From assembly GCF_016758255.1 (NCBI RefSeq), contig NZ_QYAD01000001.1, forward strand, positions 434,001-498,000: DNA of 64,000 nucleotides. The letters are read 5' to 3'. A model generated the notes under the pieces. That model made no database searches. It had not been told where the DNA came from and saw only the letters and a program-made list of their open reading frames with translations. This document shows positions 8,232 through 15,657 of the stretch, in pieces. Within the stretch, counting starts at the first letter, position 1. Each line of letters begins with the position of its first letter. The position numbers and the translations under genes are program-made. The stretch is from Leucobacter chromiireducens subsp. chromiireducens (GTDB taxonomy: Bacteria > Actinomycetota > Actinomycetes > Actinomycetales > Microbacteriaceae).

Positions 8232-9119
8232 GTGACATCGACGACACGCATGATTCACCTTGGTCGGAAGGAACGACCGAAACGCGGATCACTGCTACTG
8301 CTGATTCCCGGCATCGCATCTGTGATGCTACTTGGAATATTGCCGCTCTTCATCGTGGCGAGGAACAGCTTCGCAATCGCTGACAACTACGGCGGGATCG
8401 TGGGCGGCTTCACGCTGGAGCACTACGCGAAGCTTCTCGACCCGGTGTATTCGAAGACCTTGTTCTTTTCGCTTGGACTGGGTCTGCTGAACACCGTAGT
8501 TTGCCTCGTAGTGGGGTATCTCACTTCGTACTACATCGTCTCGCGCCCAGAGGGCAAACAGGGGTTCCTGTTGCTCCTCGTCATCATCCCGTTTTGGACA
8601 GACTTCCTGGTGCGCACATTTGCGTGGATCACGATTCTCGGTTCTGGCGGGCCGATCGCCGGAGTATTGGGCATCTTCGGGGTTTCTGGCTTCTCCATGA
8701 TCCCGAGCAATGTCGCCGTCATCTTGGGGTTGCTGTACTCATTCCTGCCAACCGCGATCTTCCCGATCTACGCATCGATGCGCTCCATCGATCCGTCGCT
8801 GAAGGAAGCCGCGACGGATCTGGGATGTAGCTGGTGGGGCGTCCACCGGCGGGTGATCTTGCCCCTGAGTAGCCCGGGTATTCTCGGCGCGGCATTGCTG
8901 ACTTTCATCCCGACAATGGGAGTTTTCGTGATCCCCGTCTTGCTTGGTGGAGGCAAGGACCCGCTGGTTGGCAACCTCATCGTGACGCTGTATACCGAGT
9001 TCCGCAACCAACCGATGGGCGCTGCAGTCTCGATGGTGCTGCTCGTCTTGATGCTGCTGTCGATGGCGCTGGTCGGCCTGCTTATGAAGCGCGCCTCGAA
9101 CAAAAAGAAGGGGGCCTAG
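8232..9119 (+). CDS. potB: Polyamine-type ABC transporter permease, PotB-like
   Basis: First inner-membrane subunit of an ABC importer, 295 residues with about six membrane segments. The cytoplasmic EAA loop that docks on the ATPase is clear: SIDPSLKEAATDLGCSWWGVHRRVILPLSSPGI. Earlier stretches (IPGIASVMLLGILPLFIVARNSF, IPFWTDFLVRTFAW) are typical of PotB/PotH permeases. Gap to the next permease is 3 bases. First gene of an apparent eight-gene operon reaching 15039 that also holds an amidase, an aldolase-like protein and a BKACE enzyme; the substrate may therefore be a less common amine or amide rather than spermidine. The symbol reflects family, not proven substrate. Confidence 0.88.
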   Translation: MTSTTRMIHLGRKERPKRGSLLLLIPGIASVMLLGILPLFIVARNSFAIADNYGGIVGGFTLEHYAKLLDPVYSKTLFFSLGLGLLNTVVCLVVGYLTSYYIVSRPEGKQGFLLLLVIIPFWTDFLVRTFAWITILGSGGPIAGVLGIFGVSGFSMIPSNVAVILGLLYSFLPTAIFPIYASMRSIDPSLKEAATDLGCSWWGVHRRVILPLSSPGILGAALLTFIPTMGVFVIPVLLGGGKDPLVGNLIVTLYTEFRNQPMGAAVSMVLLVLMLLSMALVGLLMKRASNKKKGA

Positions 9120-9122
9120 ATC

Positions 9123-9905
9123 ATGGATCGACTCGTCAACGGGATCGCCCGTGGAGTTTTCGTATTCCTGTACATCCCCATTGTCGCGGTCATCGTCTAC
9201 TCGTTCAATGCGGCAGGAACCAACACGCGTTTTGATGGTTTCACGTTGCAGTGGTACGTCGACCTGTTCCGCGACGGTGCTCTCATGCAGACCCTGCGGA
9301 CCAGCGCGATCGTCGCAGTGCTCGCAGCCAGCATTGCAACGGTGATCGGGATCATGTTTGCGCTCGGCATGGTGCGGTATCGCGGGAGGGGGAAGGGCGG
9401 CTTGATGGCCATGATCGCACTGCCGCTCATCGTTCCCGAGATTGTGCTTGGTGTCGCACTGCTCAGCGTCTTCAGCGCGACCAAGGTGCCGCTGGGAATT
9501 GCGACACTAGTGCTCGGCCATCTTATTGTTTCGCTTCCCTTGGCAACCCTCGTCTTGATGAGCTCCGCGGCCATGCTCGATCCGAGTCTGCCGGAAGCTG
9601 CGACCGACTTGGGGTGTTCACCCTGGCAGACCTTTACGAGGGTGTATTTTCCGCTTCTGCGACCTGCGGTGATTGCCGCATGGTTGCTGAGCTTCACTAC
9701 CTCGTTCAGCAACATCGTGATGTCGACCTTCCTCAGCGGCGTGGGATCAACCACGTTGCCGCTCAAGATCTACTCCAGTTTGAAGAACGGGCTCACGCCG
9801 AGCATTAACGCGCTTGGTGCGCTACTGATTCTCCTCACGCTCGTCATAGTGCTTGCTGTAGGCGTGACACAGATGCGTCGAATTCTTGTCGACTCGCGCT
9901 CATAG
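9123..9905 (+). CDS. potC: Polyamine-type ABC transporter permease, PotC-like
   Basis: Second permease subunit, 260 residues, six predicted membrane helices. The EAA motif is SLPEAATDLGCSPWQTFTRVYFPLL; FLYIPIVAVIVYSFN near the N-terminus is typical of PotC. ATG 9123 follows an AAGGGGG site in the 3' end of potB. It should form the heterodimeric membrane channel with the preceding permease. Confidence 0.9.
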   Translation: MDRLVNGIARGVFVFLYIPIVAVIVYSFNAAGTNTRFDGFTLQWYVDLFRDGALMQTLRTSAIVAVLAASIATVIGIMFALGMVRYRGRGKGGLMAMIALPLIVPEIVLGVALLSVFSATKVPLGIATLVLGHLIVSLPLATLVLMSSAAMLDPSLPEAATDLGCSPWQTFTRVYFPLLRPAVIAAWLLSFTTSFSNIVMSTFLSGVGSTTLPLKIYSSLKNGLTPSINALGALLILLTLVIVLAVGVTQMRRILVDSRS

Positions 9906-9950
9906 CAGCGCTTCGGCGCCACCGTTAGACCCACCGAAAGGAAACCTGTC

Positions 9951-11003
9951 ATGAAGAAGAAGTCTCTCGCAGCTGTCGGCATTGTCGCCGCCCTCGCACT
10001 CACCGGCTGCAGCGGAAACGGCGATGCCGGAGCGCAGGAGCTCAACGTCTACGCCTGGGCCGATGAAATCCCGCAGAGCGTGTTCGATGCCTTCACTGAA
10101 GAAACCGGCATCACGGTCAACGTTGACAATTTCGATAGCAACGAAACGATGATCTCCAAGCTTGCGGCCGGCAACTCTGGGTACGACATTGTCGAACCGA
10201 GCCAGTATGCGGTGCAGCAGCTTATTGGCCAGGATCTGATCGAGCCGCTCGACAAGTCCAAAATCACGGGAATCGACGGCATCGCGGAGAAGTTCAAGGA
10301 CCCGTCATACGACCCTGGCTTGCAGTATTCCGTGCCTTGGGTGTGGGGTACCACCGGTCTCTTGTACAACTCGGAGTGCACCGGGGGCGAGGAGATCACC
10401 AGCTGGTCGTCGCTCTTCGATGAGAAGTGGAAGGGCAAGGTGAACATGCTCGACAACATGCTCGCCGCATACATCGCAGGCCTGCAGGTGAATGGGTATC
10501 CCGCGAACAGTACGGACGAGAAAGAGATTGCTGCGGCGACCGAGTCGCTCATCGAGCAGAAGAAGCTGCTCTCGGGCTACAACTCGAGTAACTACGGCGA
10601 GCTGGTAGCAAACGGTGACGTGTGCATGTCGGAGGCGTGGGGTGGCACGAGCACGGCAAAGATCGTTGCGGAGAATGAGAACGTGCATTACGTCCTCCCA
10701 GAGGAAGGGGGCAGCCTGTGGGTAGACGGCCTGTCGATCGCTAAGGGGGCCCCGAACTCAGAAGCGGCGTACGAGTTCATCAATTTCCTGCTTCGTCCTG
10801 AGATCGGTGCCCTGGCAACGAATGACGCTGGGCTTGCAAGCGCGAACCAGGCTGCACAGGAGCATGTTTCTGACCAGGGGCTGTTGACGAATGCCGCGGT
10901 GTACGCGTCCGAAGAGCAGGTTGCTGAGGCTGATTTCATCGTCGATCCCGGAGCGGCCATGAAGTTCTATCAGGACGGCTGGACGCGCGTGAAGGCCTCC
11001 TAG
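9951..11003 (+). CDS. potD: Polyamine-type ABC transporter substrate-binding lipoprotein, PotD-like
   Basis: Extracytoplasmic binding protein, 350 residues. The N-terminus is a lipoprotein signal (MKKKSLAAVGIVAALALTGC), with lipidation at Cys20. The mature start, LNVYAWADEIPQSVFDAFTEETGI, and the DIVEPSQYAVQQLI and VPWVWGTTGLLYN stretches match the PotD/PotF group, which bind polyamines and related cations in an acidic pocket. GAAAGGA lies upstream of ATG 9951. It delivers substrate to the two permeases before it. Confidence 0.9.
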   Translation: MKKKSLAAVGIVAALALTGCSGNGDAGAQELNVYAWADEIPQSVFDAFTEETGITVNVDNFDSNETMISKLAAGNSGYDIVEPSQYAVQQLIGQDLIEPLDKSKITGIDGIAEKFKDPSYDPGLQYSVPWVWGTTGLLYNSECTGGEEITSWSSLFDEKWKGKVNMLDNMLAAYIAGLQVNGYPANSTDEKEIAAATESLIEQKKLLSGYNSSNYGELVANGDVCMSEAWGGTSTAKIVAENENVHYVLPEEGGSLWVDGLSIAKGAPNSEAAYEFINFLLRPEIGALATNDAGLASANQAAQEHVSDQGLLTNAAVYASEEQVAEADFIVDPGAAMKFYQDGWTRVKAS

Positions 11004-11034
11004 GGGCCTTTCGATTCCAAGAGAGCGAGAGATC

Positions 11035-12129
11035 ATGATGACGCAAATCACCACCATCGCACCGGCCGTAGAGATTTCAGGTATTTCGAAACAATTCGGG
11101 GAGCACCTGGCGGTGCATCCGCTGGATCTTGAGATTCGTGAGAACGAGTTTTTTTCGATCCTTGGCCCCTCTGGCTGTGGCAAGACGACGCTTATGCGAA
11201 TGATCACGGGCTTCGAATCCCCAAGCTCGGGCCGAGTGCGGCTTGGCGGAGTTGACGTGACGGATGTTCCTACGAGGAACCGTGATCTCAACATGTTGTT
11301 CCAGAGCTACGCGCTCTTTCCTCACCTCACTGTGTTCGAGAACGTGGCGTTTGAACTTCGGGTTCGACGTGAGCCGAAAGCAGAAGTGAACCGCCGGGCG
11401 CAGGAGGCTCTCGAACTCGTGAAGCTCGCTCATCTGGGTGAACGGAAGCCGGATCAGCTCTCGGGCGGGCAGCGGCAACGCGTAGCTCTCGCTCGAGCGG
11501 TGGTCTCTGGGCCCAAGGTGGTGCTGCTCGATGAACCGTTGGGCGCACTGGACCAGCAGCTTCGAAAGGAAATGCAGGTCGAACTGAAGCGTATGCAGCG
11601 TGAGGTTGGGATCACGTTCATTTACGTCACGCACGACCAAGAAGAGGCGCTCACGATGTCTGATCGGATCGCTGTGATGTCTGAGGGGGTAGTGCAGCAG
11701 GTGGCTGCTCCCGAAGACATCTACAACCTGCCGGAGACTCGTTTTGTCGCGGGTTTTATTGGCAGTTGCAACCTGCTGGATGTCACGATTCCTGCGGGGA
11801 CCGCAGGTCAGTGCGTTGCCGCGCAGTTCGCCGGAGTCGGTCCATTGCACGGTGTGCTCGCGGAAGACGTCGCGCGGGAGCAGCAGGCGACACTGCTGCT
11901 TCGCCCTGAACGTGTCGAGATGATTCGAGGCGGGGAAGGGCTTCCGGCGATGGTCGAGATGCTCACCTTCCTCGGCGAAGAGTGGCACGTGCACTTGTCC
12001 TTCGGTGAAGCGACGCTCAAGGTGTCGTTGTCCAGCCTCGTCCGTGAGCGGGACCTCCCCGGCCTCTCGGTGGGTGAAGAACTCCGCGTGAGTTGGCGTC
12101 CCGAAGACGCTCGCATTGTCACGCGCTAA
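11035..12129 (+). CDS. potA: Polyamine-type ABC transporter ATP-binding protein, PotA-like
   Basis: Energises the importer; 364 residues. Walker A GPSGCGKTT, Q-loop in MLFQSYALFPHLTVFENV, signature LSGGQRQRVALARA, Walker B VVLLDEPLGALD and the H-loop YVTHDQEEA are all present. A TOBE-type regulatory domain fills the C-terminus from about residue 235 (FVAGFIGSCNLLDV..., LLLRPERVEMI, SWRPEDARIV). Two adjacent ATG codons (11035, 11038) follow a GAGAGCGAGAG site; either may start. The operon order permease-permease-binding protein-ATPase differs from E. coli potABCD. Confidence 0.92.
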   Translation: MMTQITTIAPAVEISGISKQFGEHLAVHPLDLEIRENEFFSILGPSGCGKTTLMRMITGFESPSSGRVRLGGVDVTDVPTRNRDLNMLFQSYALFPHLTVFENVAFELRVRREPKAEVNRRAQEALELVKLAHLGERKPDQLSGGQRQRVALARAVVSGPKVVLLDEPLGALDQQLRKEMQVELKRMQREVGITFIYVTHDQEEALTMSDRIAVMSEGVVQQVAAPEDIYNLPETRFVAGFIGSCNLLDVTIPAGTAGQCVAAQFAGVGPLHGVLAEDVAREQQATLLLRPERVEMIRGGEGLPAMVEMLTFLGEEWHVHLSFGEATLKVSLSSLVRERDLPGLSVGEELRVSWRPEDARIVTR

Positions 12130-12160
12130 TTCCACGCAGATGCTTTGGAAAGGGAACCTG

Positions 12161-12961
12161 ATGAGAGTTGCAGTCGTACAAACATCGCCTGGCATTGATG
12201 TCGAGGCCAACTTCGCCACGATCCGCCGATTCACCGCCGAGGCTGCGGCCCAGGGCGCGCGGCTGGTGGTATTCCCGGAAGAGGCGGCGCTTCTCGCAGA
12301 TGACGCGATTAAGCCGCAGTTTGGAACCATTCTGAGCGAGATGTGGCCCCGTTTCGAGGCGCTCCTTGCTGATCTGGCGAGAGAACACGGTGTGACGCTG
12401 ATCTCCGCCGGCTATGAGCCTAACCCCGATGGCTTGCCGTTCAATACCATTCTTGCGTTTGACCCCCAGGGGCTGGAGCTGGCTCGCTACCACAAGATGC
12501 ACACCTACGACGCGTTCGCCTACCAGGAATCGGCGTACGTCACTCGGGGGAGTTCACTACCCCCGGTGATTGAAGTTGAGGGTTTCAAGGTTGGCATTGC
12601 GAATTGCTACGACGTTCGTTTTCCGGAGCTCTTCCGCAGTCTTGCTGATCGCGGCGCCGACATTATTTCGTTGTCTGCGGCCTGGGTATCAGGGAAGGGA
12701 AAAGAGCAGCACTGGGAGGTGCTGACGCAGGCACGCGCGATCGAGAACGTGAGCTGGCTGCTCGCATCCGGCACGGTCGGAGACGACTCAGTCGGGCTCA
12801 GCCGTGTGATTGATCCGCTCGGCATCATCACCGCGAGCGCGAACGCGCATGAGGAGACGGTGATCTACGCGGACGTTGACGCCCGCCGAACCCGCCTCGC
12901 ACGAGCGATGCTGCCCGCCCTCAACAATCGACGTCTTGAACTCAGCTACCGCATTGCGTAG
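12161..12961 (+). CDS. Carbon-nitrogen hydrolase (nitrilase superfamily amidase)
   Basis: A 266-residue member of the nitrilase superfamily, which hydrolyse amides, ureas or nitriles. The catalytic triad can be placed: Glu in VVFPEEAAL, Lys in ARYHKMHTYDAF and Cys in GIANCYDVRFPELFR. Overall it resembles the amidase branch that includes deaminated-glutathione amidase and stereoselective amidases rather than true nitrilases. ATG 12161 has GGAAAGGGA upstream; an earlier in-frame codon overlaps potA without a ribosome site. Its place in the importer operon suggests that it acts on the imported compound or an intermediate. Confidence 0.88.
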   Translation: MRVAVVQTSPGIDVEANFATIRRFTAEAAAQGARLVVFPEEAALLADDAIKPQFGTILSEMWPRFEALLADLAREHGVTLISAGYEPNPDGLPFNTILAFDPQGLELARYHKMHTYDAFAYQESAYVTRGSSLPPVIEVEGFKVGIANCYDVRFPELFRSLADRGADIISLSAAWVSGKGKEQHWEVLTQARAIENVSWLLASGTVGDDSVGLSRVIDPLGIITASANAHEETVIYADVDARRTRLARAMLPALNNRRLELSYRIA

Positions 12962-12987
12962 CACCCCACACACCGAAAGGAACATCG

Positions 12988-13674
12988 ATGTTCTTCCACA
13001 CTGGCGAGACTCCTCATGCGCTGACGCAGGAGCTTCGTGACAAGCTCGAACAGCTGAGCTTCCCGACGCTTGGACATTACCTGGAGGAGGGCTTTGCTGA
13101 TCCAGGAGTGCGGCGCATCGTTGCTGCGGGCGGGCGGATCATCGGAACTGCGTTCACGGTCCGCACTACGGCAACGGACTCGACCGCGCTGCACCACGCG
13201 GCCGGCATGATTAAACCGGGTCAGGTGCTGGTACTGGACACCGGTGGCGACCAGCGCCACGCACCGCTCGGTGAAGTTGTTGCCGCGCAGCTCGTTGCTC
13301 GCGGGGCAGCGGGGGCTGTCGTCGACGGGGTCGTAACTGACATCGACGAGATCGCTGATCTGGGTCTGACTGTTCACGCCCGAGGCACCAGCATGCTCAC
13401 CACCAAACTCCAAGGAATCGACGCGGGCGGGGTGAACGTTCCAATCACCTGCGGGGGGTCGGTAGTGCACCCCGGCGATGTGGTGCTCGCCGATGCGAAC
13501 GGTGTCTTGATCGTGTCGCCGCATGTGCTGGAGCGCATCGTCGATATCGCGCTCGCCGACGATGGTGAAGAACCAGAACTCATCGCAGAGCTGCAGGCCG
13601 GTACCCCGCTCGGCAGCCTCACTGGAGCAAGTGACACCGTTGCTCAGCTTCTTGCCGCGACCACGCCCCAATAG
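12988..13674 (+). CDS. RraA-family protein, possible oxaloacetate decarboxylase/HMG aldolase
   Basis: 228 residues of the RraA-like fold, a family holding 4-hydroxy-4-methyl-2-oxoglutarate aldolases, oxaloacetate decarboxylases and the E. coli RNase E regulator. Seen here: GTAFTVRTTATDSTALHHA, the loop DTGGDQRHAPLGEVVA, and GAAGAVVDGVVTDIDEI, where the Asp residues would hold a divalent metal. The catabolic context favours an aldolase or decarboxylase role over RNase regulation. ATG 12988 has GAAAGGAAC upstream; 26 bases after the amidase gene. The substrate is unknown. Confidence 0.82.
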   Translation: MFFHTGETPHALTQELRDKLEQLSFPTLGHYLEEGFADPGVRRIVAAGGRIIGTAFTVRTTATDSTALHHAAGMIKPGQVLVLDTGGDQRHAPLGEVVAAQLVARGAAGAVVDGVVTDIDEIADLGLTVHARGTSMLTTKLQGIDAGGVNVPITCGGSVVHPGDVVLADANGVLIVSPHVLERIVDIALADDGEEPELIAELQAGTPLGSLTGASDTVAQLLAATTPQ

Positions 13675-13762
13675 TCCGGCGCAGTCCCCTCTACCCTCGG
13701 CCGCGAGGCTCAGCTTCGTGCTGATGCTTCGCCGTGCCTAAAGCCTCGAAAGGATACTCTCT

Positions 13763-14488
13763 ATGCTCCTCAAAGCCGCGATCAACGGTGGCCGATCCAC
13801 CGAAGAACACCCTGCAGTCCCGCACACCACAGAGCAGATCGTAGCTGCGAGTCAAGCGGCGGTGGCTGCTGGCGCCGATGTGATCCACGCTCATGTACTC
13901 ACTGAGAGCGGTGCGCAGACCATTCACCCCGATGCGGTTGGCGAGTGGGTGCGGGCGACGCGTGCTGCTGATCCCACAATTGTGATCGGGACCACCACGG
14001 GGCTGTGGACAGTGACCTCGCACGCCGAGCGAATGGCGCATATCTCGGCCTGGCCAGCGGATGCGTTGCCCGATTTCGCTTCGGTGGCGTTTTGTGAGGA
14101 AGGGGCGGGGGAAGCCGCCGAGCTTGTTATTGAACGGGGCATGATCCTCGAATCGGCTGTGTGGTCAATGGCAGATGTGCCCGCACTCCTCGCGTCGTCG
14201 ACACTGCACCAGAACGTGCGCGTGTTGATCGAGCCGGAGACGGAGGATCCAGTCGCGGCCGTCGAACAGTGTCGGGAGATCGCTGCGGTGCTCCGAGAGG
14301 CTGGTGTCACCGCGCCGATTCTGTATCACGGCTATGACGAGACCGTCTGGCCCGTGGTGCGCGCAGCAATCGAGGACGGCTGCGAGACCCGGATCGGCTT
14401 TGAAGATGGCGTCTTGCTTCCCGACGGCGCGGCTCCGATCGACAATGCAGCGCTCGTGCGTGCCGTTCGCGACTTGGAAGCTCACTGA
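13763..14488 (+). CDS. BKACE-family (DUF849) beta-keto acid cleavage enzyme
   Basis: BKACE enzymes use Zn to transfer the acetyl unit of a beta-keto acid to acetyl-CoA, giving acetoacetyl-CoA plus a shortened product; the founding member is 3-keto-5-aminohexanoate cleavage enzyme. The 241-residue protein is shorter than usual (about 270-310). Family marks: KAAINGGRST, GADVIHAHVLTESGAQT with two metal-ligand His, TTTG, ER in the middle, and the C-terminal IGFEDGVLLPDGAAPIDNAALV holding the conserved Glu. ATG 13763 has CGAAAGGA upstream. As the last enzyme gene in the operon it may complete breakdown of the imported compound to acetoacetyl-CoA. Confidence 0.85.
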   Translation: MLLKAAINGGRSTEEHPAVPHTTEQIVAASQAAVAAGADVIHAHVLTESGAQTIHPDAVGEWVRATRAADPTIVIGTTTGLWTVTSHAERMAHISAWPADALPDFASVAFCEEGAGEAAELVIERGMILESAVWSMADVPALLASSTLHQNVRVLIEPETEDPVAAVEQCREIAAVLREAGVTAPILYHGYDETVWPVVRAAIEDGCETRIGFEDGVLLPDGAAPIDNAALVRAVRDLEAH

Positions 14489-14522
14489 CAAGTGAGGCCA
14501 CGACAGCGCCCCTCTCCGCCAA

Positions 14523-14535
14523 CCAGATAATCTGG
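14523..14535. promoter_or_regulatory. Perfect palindrome upstream of lrp, possible operator over the -10 box
   Basis: CCAGATAATCTGG reads the same on both strands around its central base. It includes GATAAT, a good -10 hexamer, and lies 28 bases before ATG 14563. Lrp/AsnC proteins often regulate themselves, so an operator that covers the promoter is plausible. Confidence 0.5.
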
Positions 14536-14562
14536 AATCCTGCGGCGAGAGGGGCGCTTGGC

Positions 14563-15039
14563 ATGCTTGACGAGGTGGACCGCCGGCTCATCGAGATGCT
14601 GGCGCGGGATGGGCGGCGCAGTTTTGCCTCACTCGCAGAGGAACTGGGCGTCTCGCAATCGACGGTTCGTGCGCGTCTCGCAAAACTTAGAGAGGACGAC
14701 GCGCTTCAGATTGTTGCGCTGTGCAATGCGCTGCTGCTGGGACACCAGGTGGTCCGTCTGCTATTGCGGGTGCGCAACTTGACTCCACGTTCTGTGGCAA
14801 ACGGTCTGCTCGGGATTAAGCAGATCAATCACGTGGCGCTCGTCGCCGGATCACACGACCTTTACCTCGAAGCAACGTGCCGGGACCAGCCGCGGCTCAT
14901 CGACTTGATGGATGAGATTCGCCGTCACCCAGGCGTTGCCGCTATTCAGCCCATTATCGTCACTTCTCTCGCAAAGGACTACACCTGGGAAGGGCTGCGA
15001 GGAACTGCGGGGCAAAGCATCAGCGATCCCGACGGCTAG
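14563..15039 (+). CDS. Lrp/AsnC-family transcriptional regulator
   Basis: 158 residues: N-terminal AsnC-type helix-turn-helix (MLDEVDRRLIEMLARDGRRS, LAEELGVSQSTVRARLAKL) and a C-terminal ligand-binding RAM domain (QINHVALVAGSHDLYLEATCRD...LMDEIRRHPGVAAIQPIIV). ATG 14563 follows GAGAGGGG. It closes the catabolic operon and most likely senses the imported compound or a product. Its stop is only 9 bases from the stop of another Lrp gene on the other strand. Confidence 0.9.
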   Translation: MLDEVDRRLIEMLARDGRRSFASLAEELGVSQSTVRARLAKLREDDALQIVALCNALLLGHQVVRLLLRVRNLTPRSVANGLLGIKQINHVALVAGSHDLYLEATCRDQPRLIDLMDEIRRHPGVAAIQPIIVTSLAKDYTWEGLRGTAGQSISDPDG

Positions 15040-15048
15040 TTGGGGCTC

Positions 15049-15576
15049 TCAGGAACTGGGGCGACTCGTGAGCCGGCCCGCGCGGTTTGCTGGGATCGGG
15101 TCCCTGAATCCTTGCCAGAGGTACGTGTCCTTCATTACCTCAAGCACGGTGAGCGTCTCGAGGTCAGAGATACCGCGGATGCGTCGGAGATCCTGCAGGA
15201 CGATCCTGCCGAGTTCCTGTGCGTCCTGCGCGACGACATCAAGAATGATGTCGTAGTAGCCGAGTGCGCACGCAACATATTTCACGTTTGGATGATCTGC
15301 GATCTCCGCAGCCACGCGTGCGACAGGTACCTCGGCAACACGAATTCCTACGTGGGCCGCGATTCCACCAATCTTGGTTTCGTCATACATCCCAGCCACG
15401 TAGATGATGCCAAGGGAGACCAGCCTGTTGTAGCGCTGGCGCACCGTCGGCTCTGAGAAGCCGATCCGCCGACCGATCTCGGAGAACGAAAGTCGACCGT
15501 CGACACGAAGCTCGTCGATGATGTCACGGTCGACATCGTCGAGGAGGTGTTCTTCTTGTCGCTTCGTTGCTTCCAC
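15049..15576 (-). CDS. Second Lrp/AsnC-family transcriptional regulator
   Basis: 175 residues with AsnC-type helix-turn-helix (LDDVDRDIIDELRVDGRLS, IGRRIGFSEPTVRQRYNRL) and RAM domain (VKYVACALGYYDIILDVVA...RIRGISDLETLTVLEVMK). GTG 15576 is chosen: a TACACT -10 box (15588-15583) ends six bases upstream, the leaderless arrangement, and the HTH starts normally. The reading frame stays open far upstream, but that part only mirrors dnaX. It lies between the catabolic operon and dnaX and is not a close copy of the neighbouring Lrp, so it probably senses another ligand. Confidence 0.88.
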   Translation of the reverse strand: MEATKRQEEHLLDDVDRDIIDELRVDGRLSFSEIGRRIGFSEPTVRQRYNRLVSLGIIYVAGMYDETKIGGIAAHVGIRVAEVPVARVAAEIADHPNVKYVACALGYYDIILDVVAQDAQELGRIVLQDLRRIRGISDLETLTVLEVMKDTYLWQGFRDPIPANRAGRLTSRPSS

Positions 15577-15644
15577 GTCGACAGTGTAGCCGGGCGCATA
15601 CTCTCCGGCAGGGCGGAAGCCGGGTGAATGTCGGTGGTCGCGGG

Positions 15645-15650
15645 TACCAT
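15645..15650 (+). promoter_or_regulatory. -10 box of a probable leaderless dnaX transcript
   Basis: TACCAT ends seven bases before GTG 15658, with no Shine-Dalgarno sequence between them. Confidence 0.55.
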
Positions 15651-15657
15651 TGAGAAT

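Noticed and set aside
6616..8319. 567-codon open frame on the - strand opposite pta-ackA
   Set aside because: Arg/His/Gly-rich composition without domains; it is an antisense shadow of high-GC coding.
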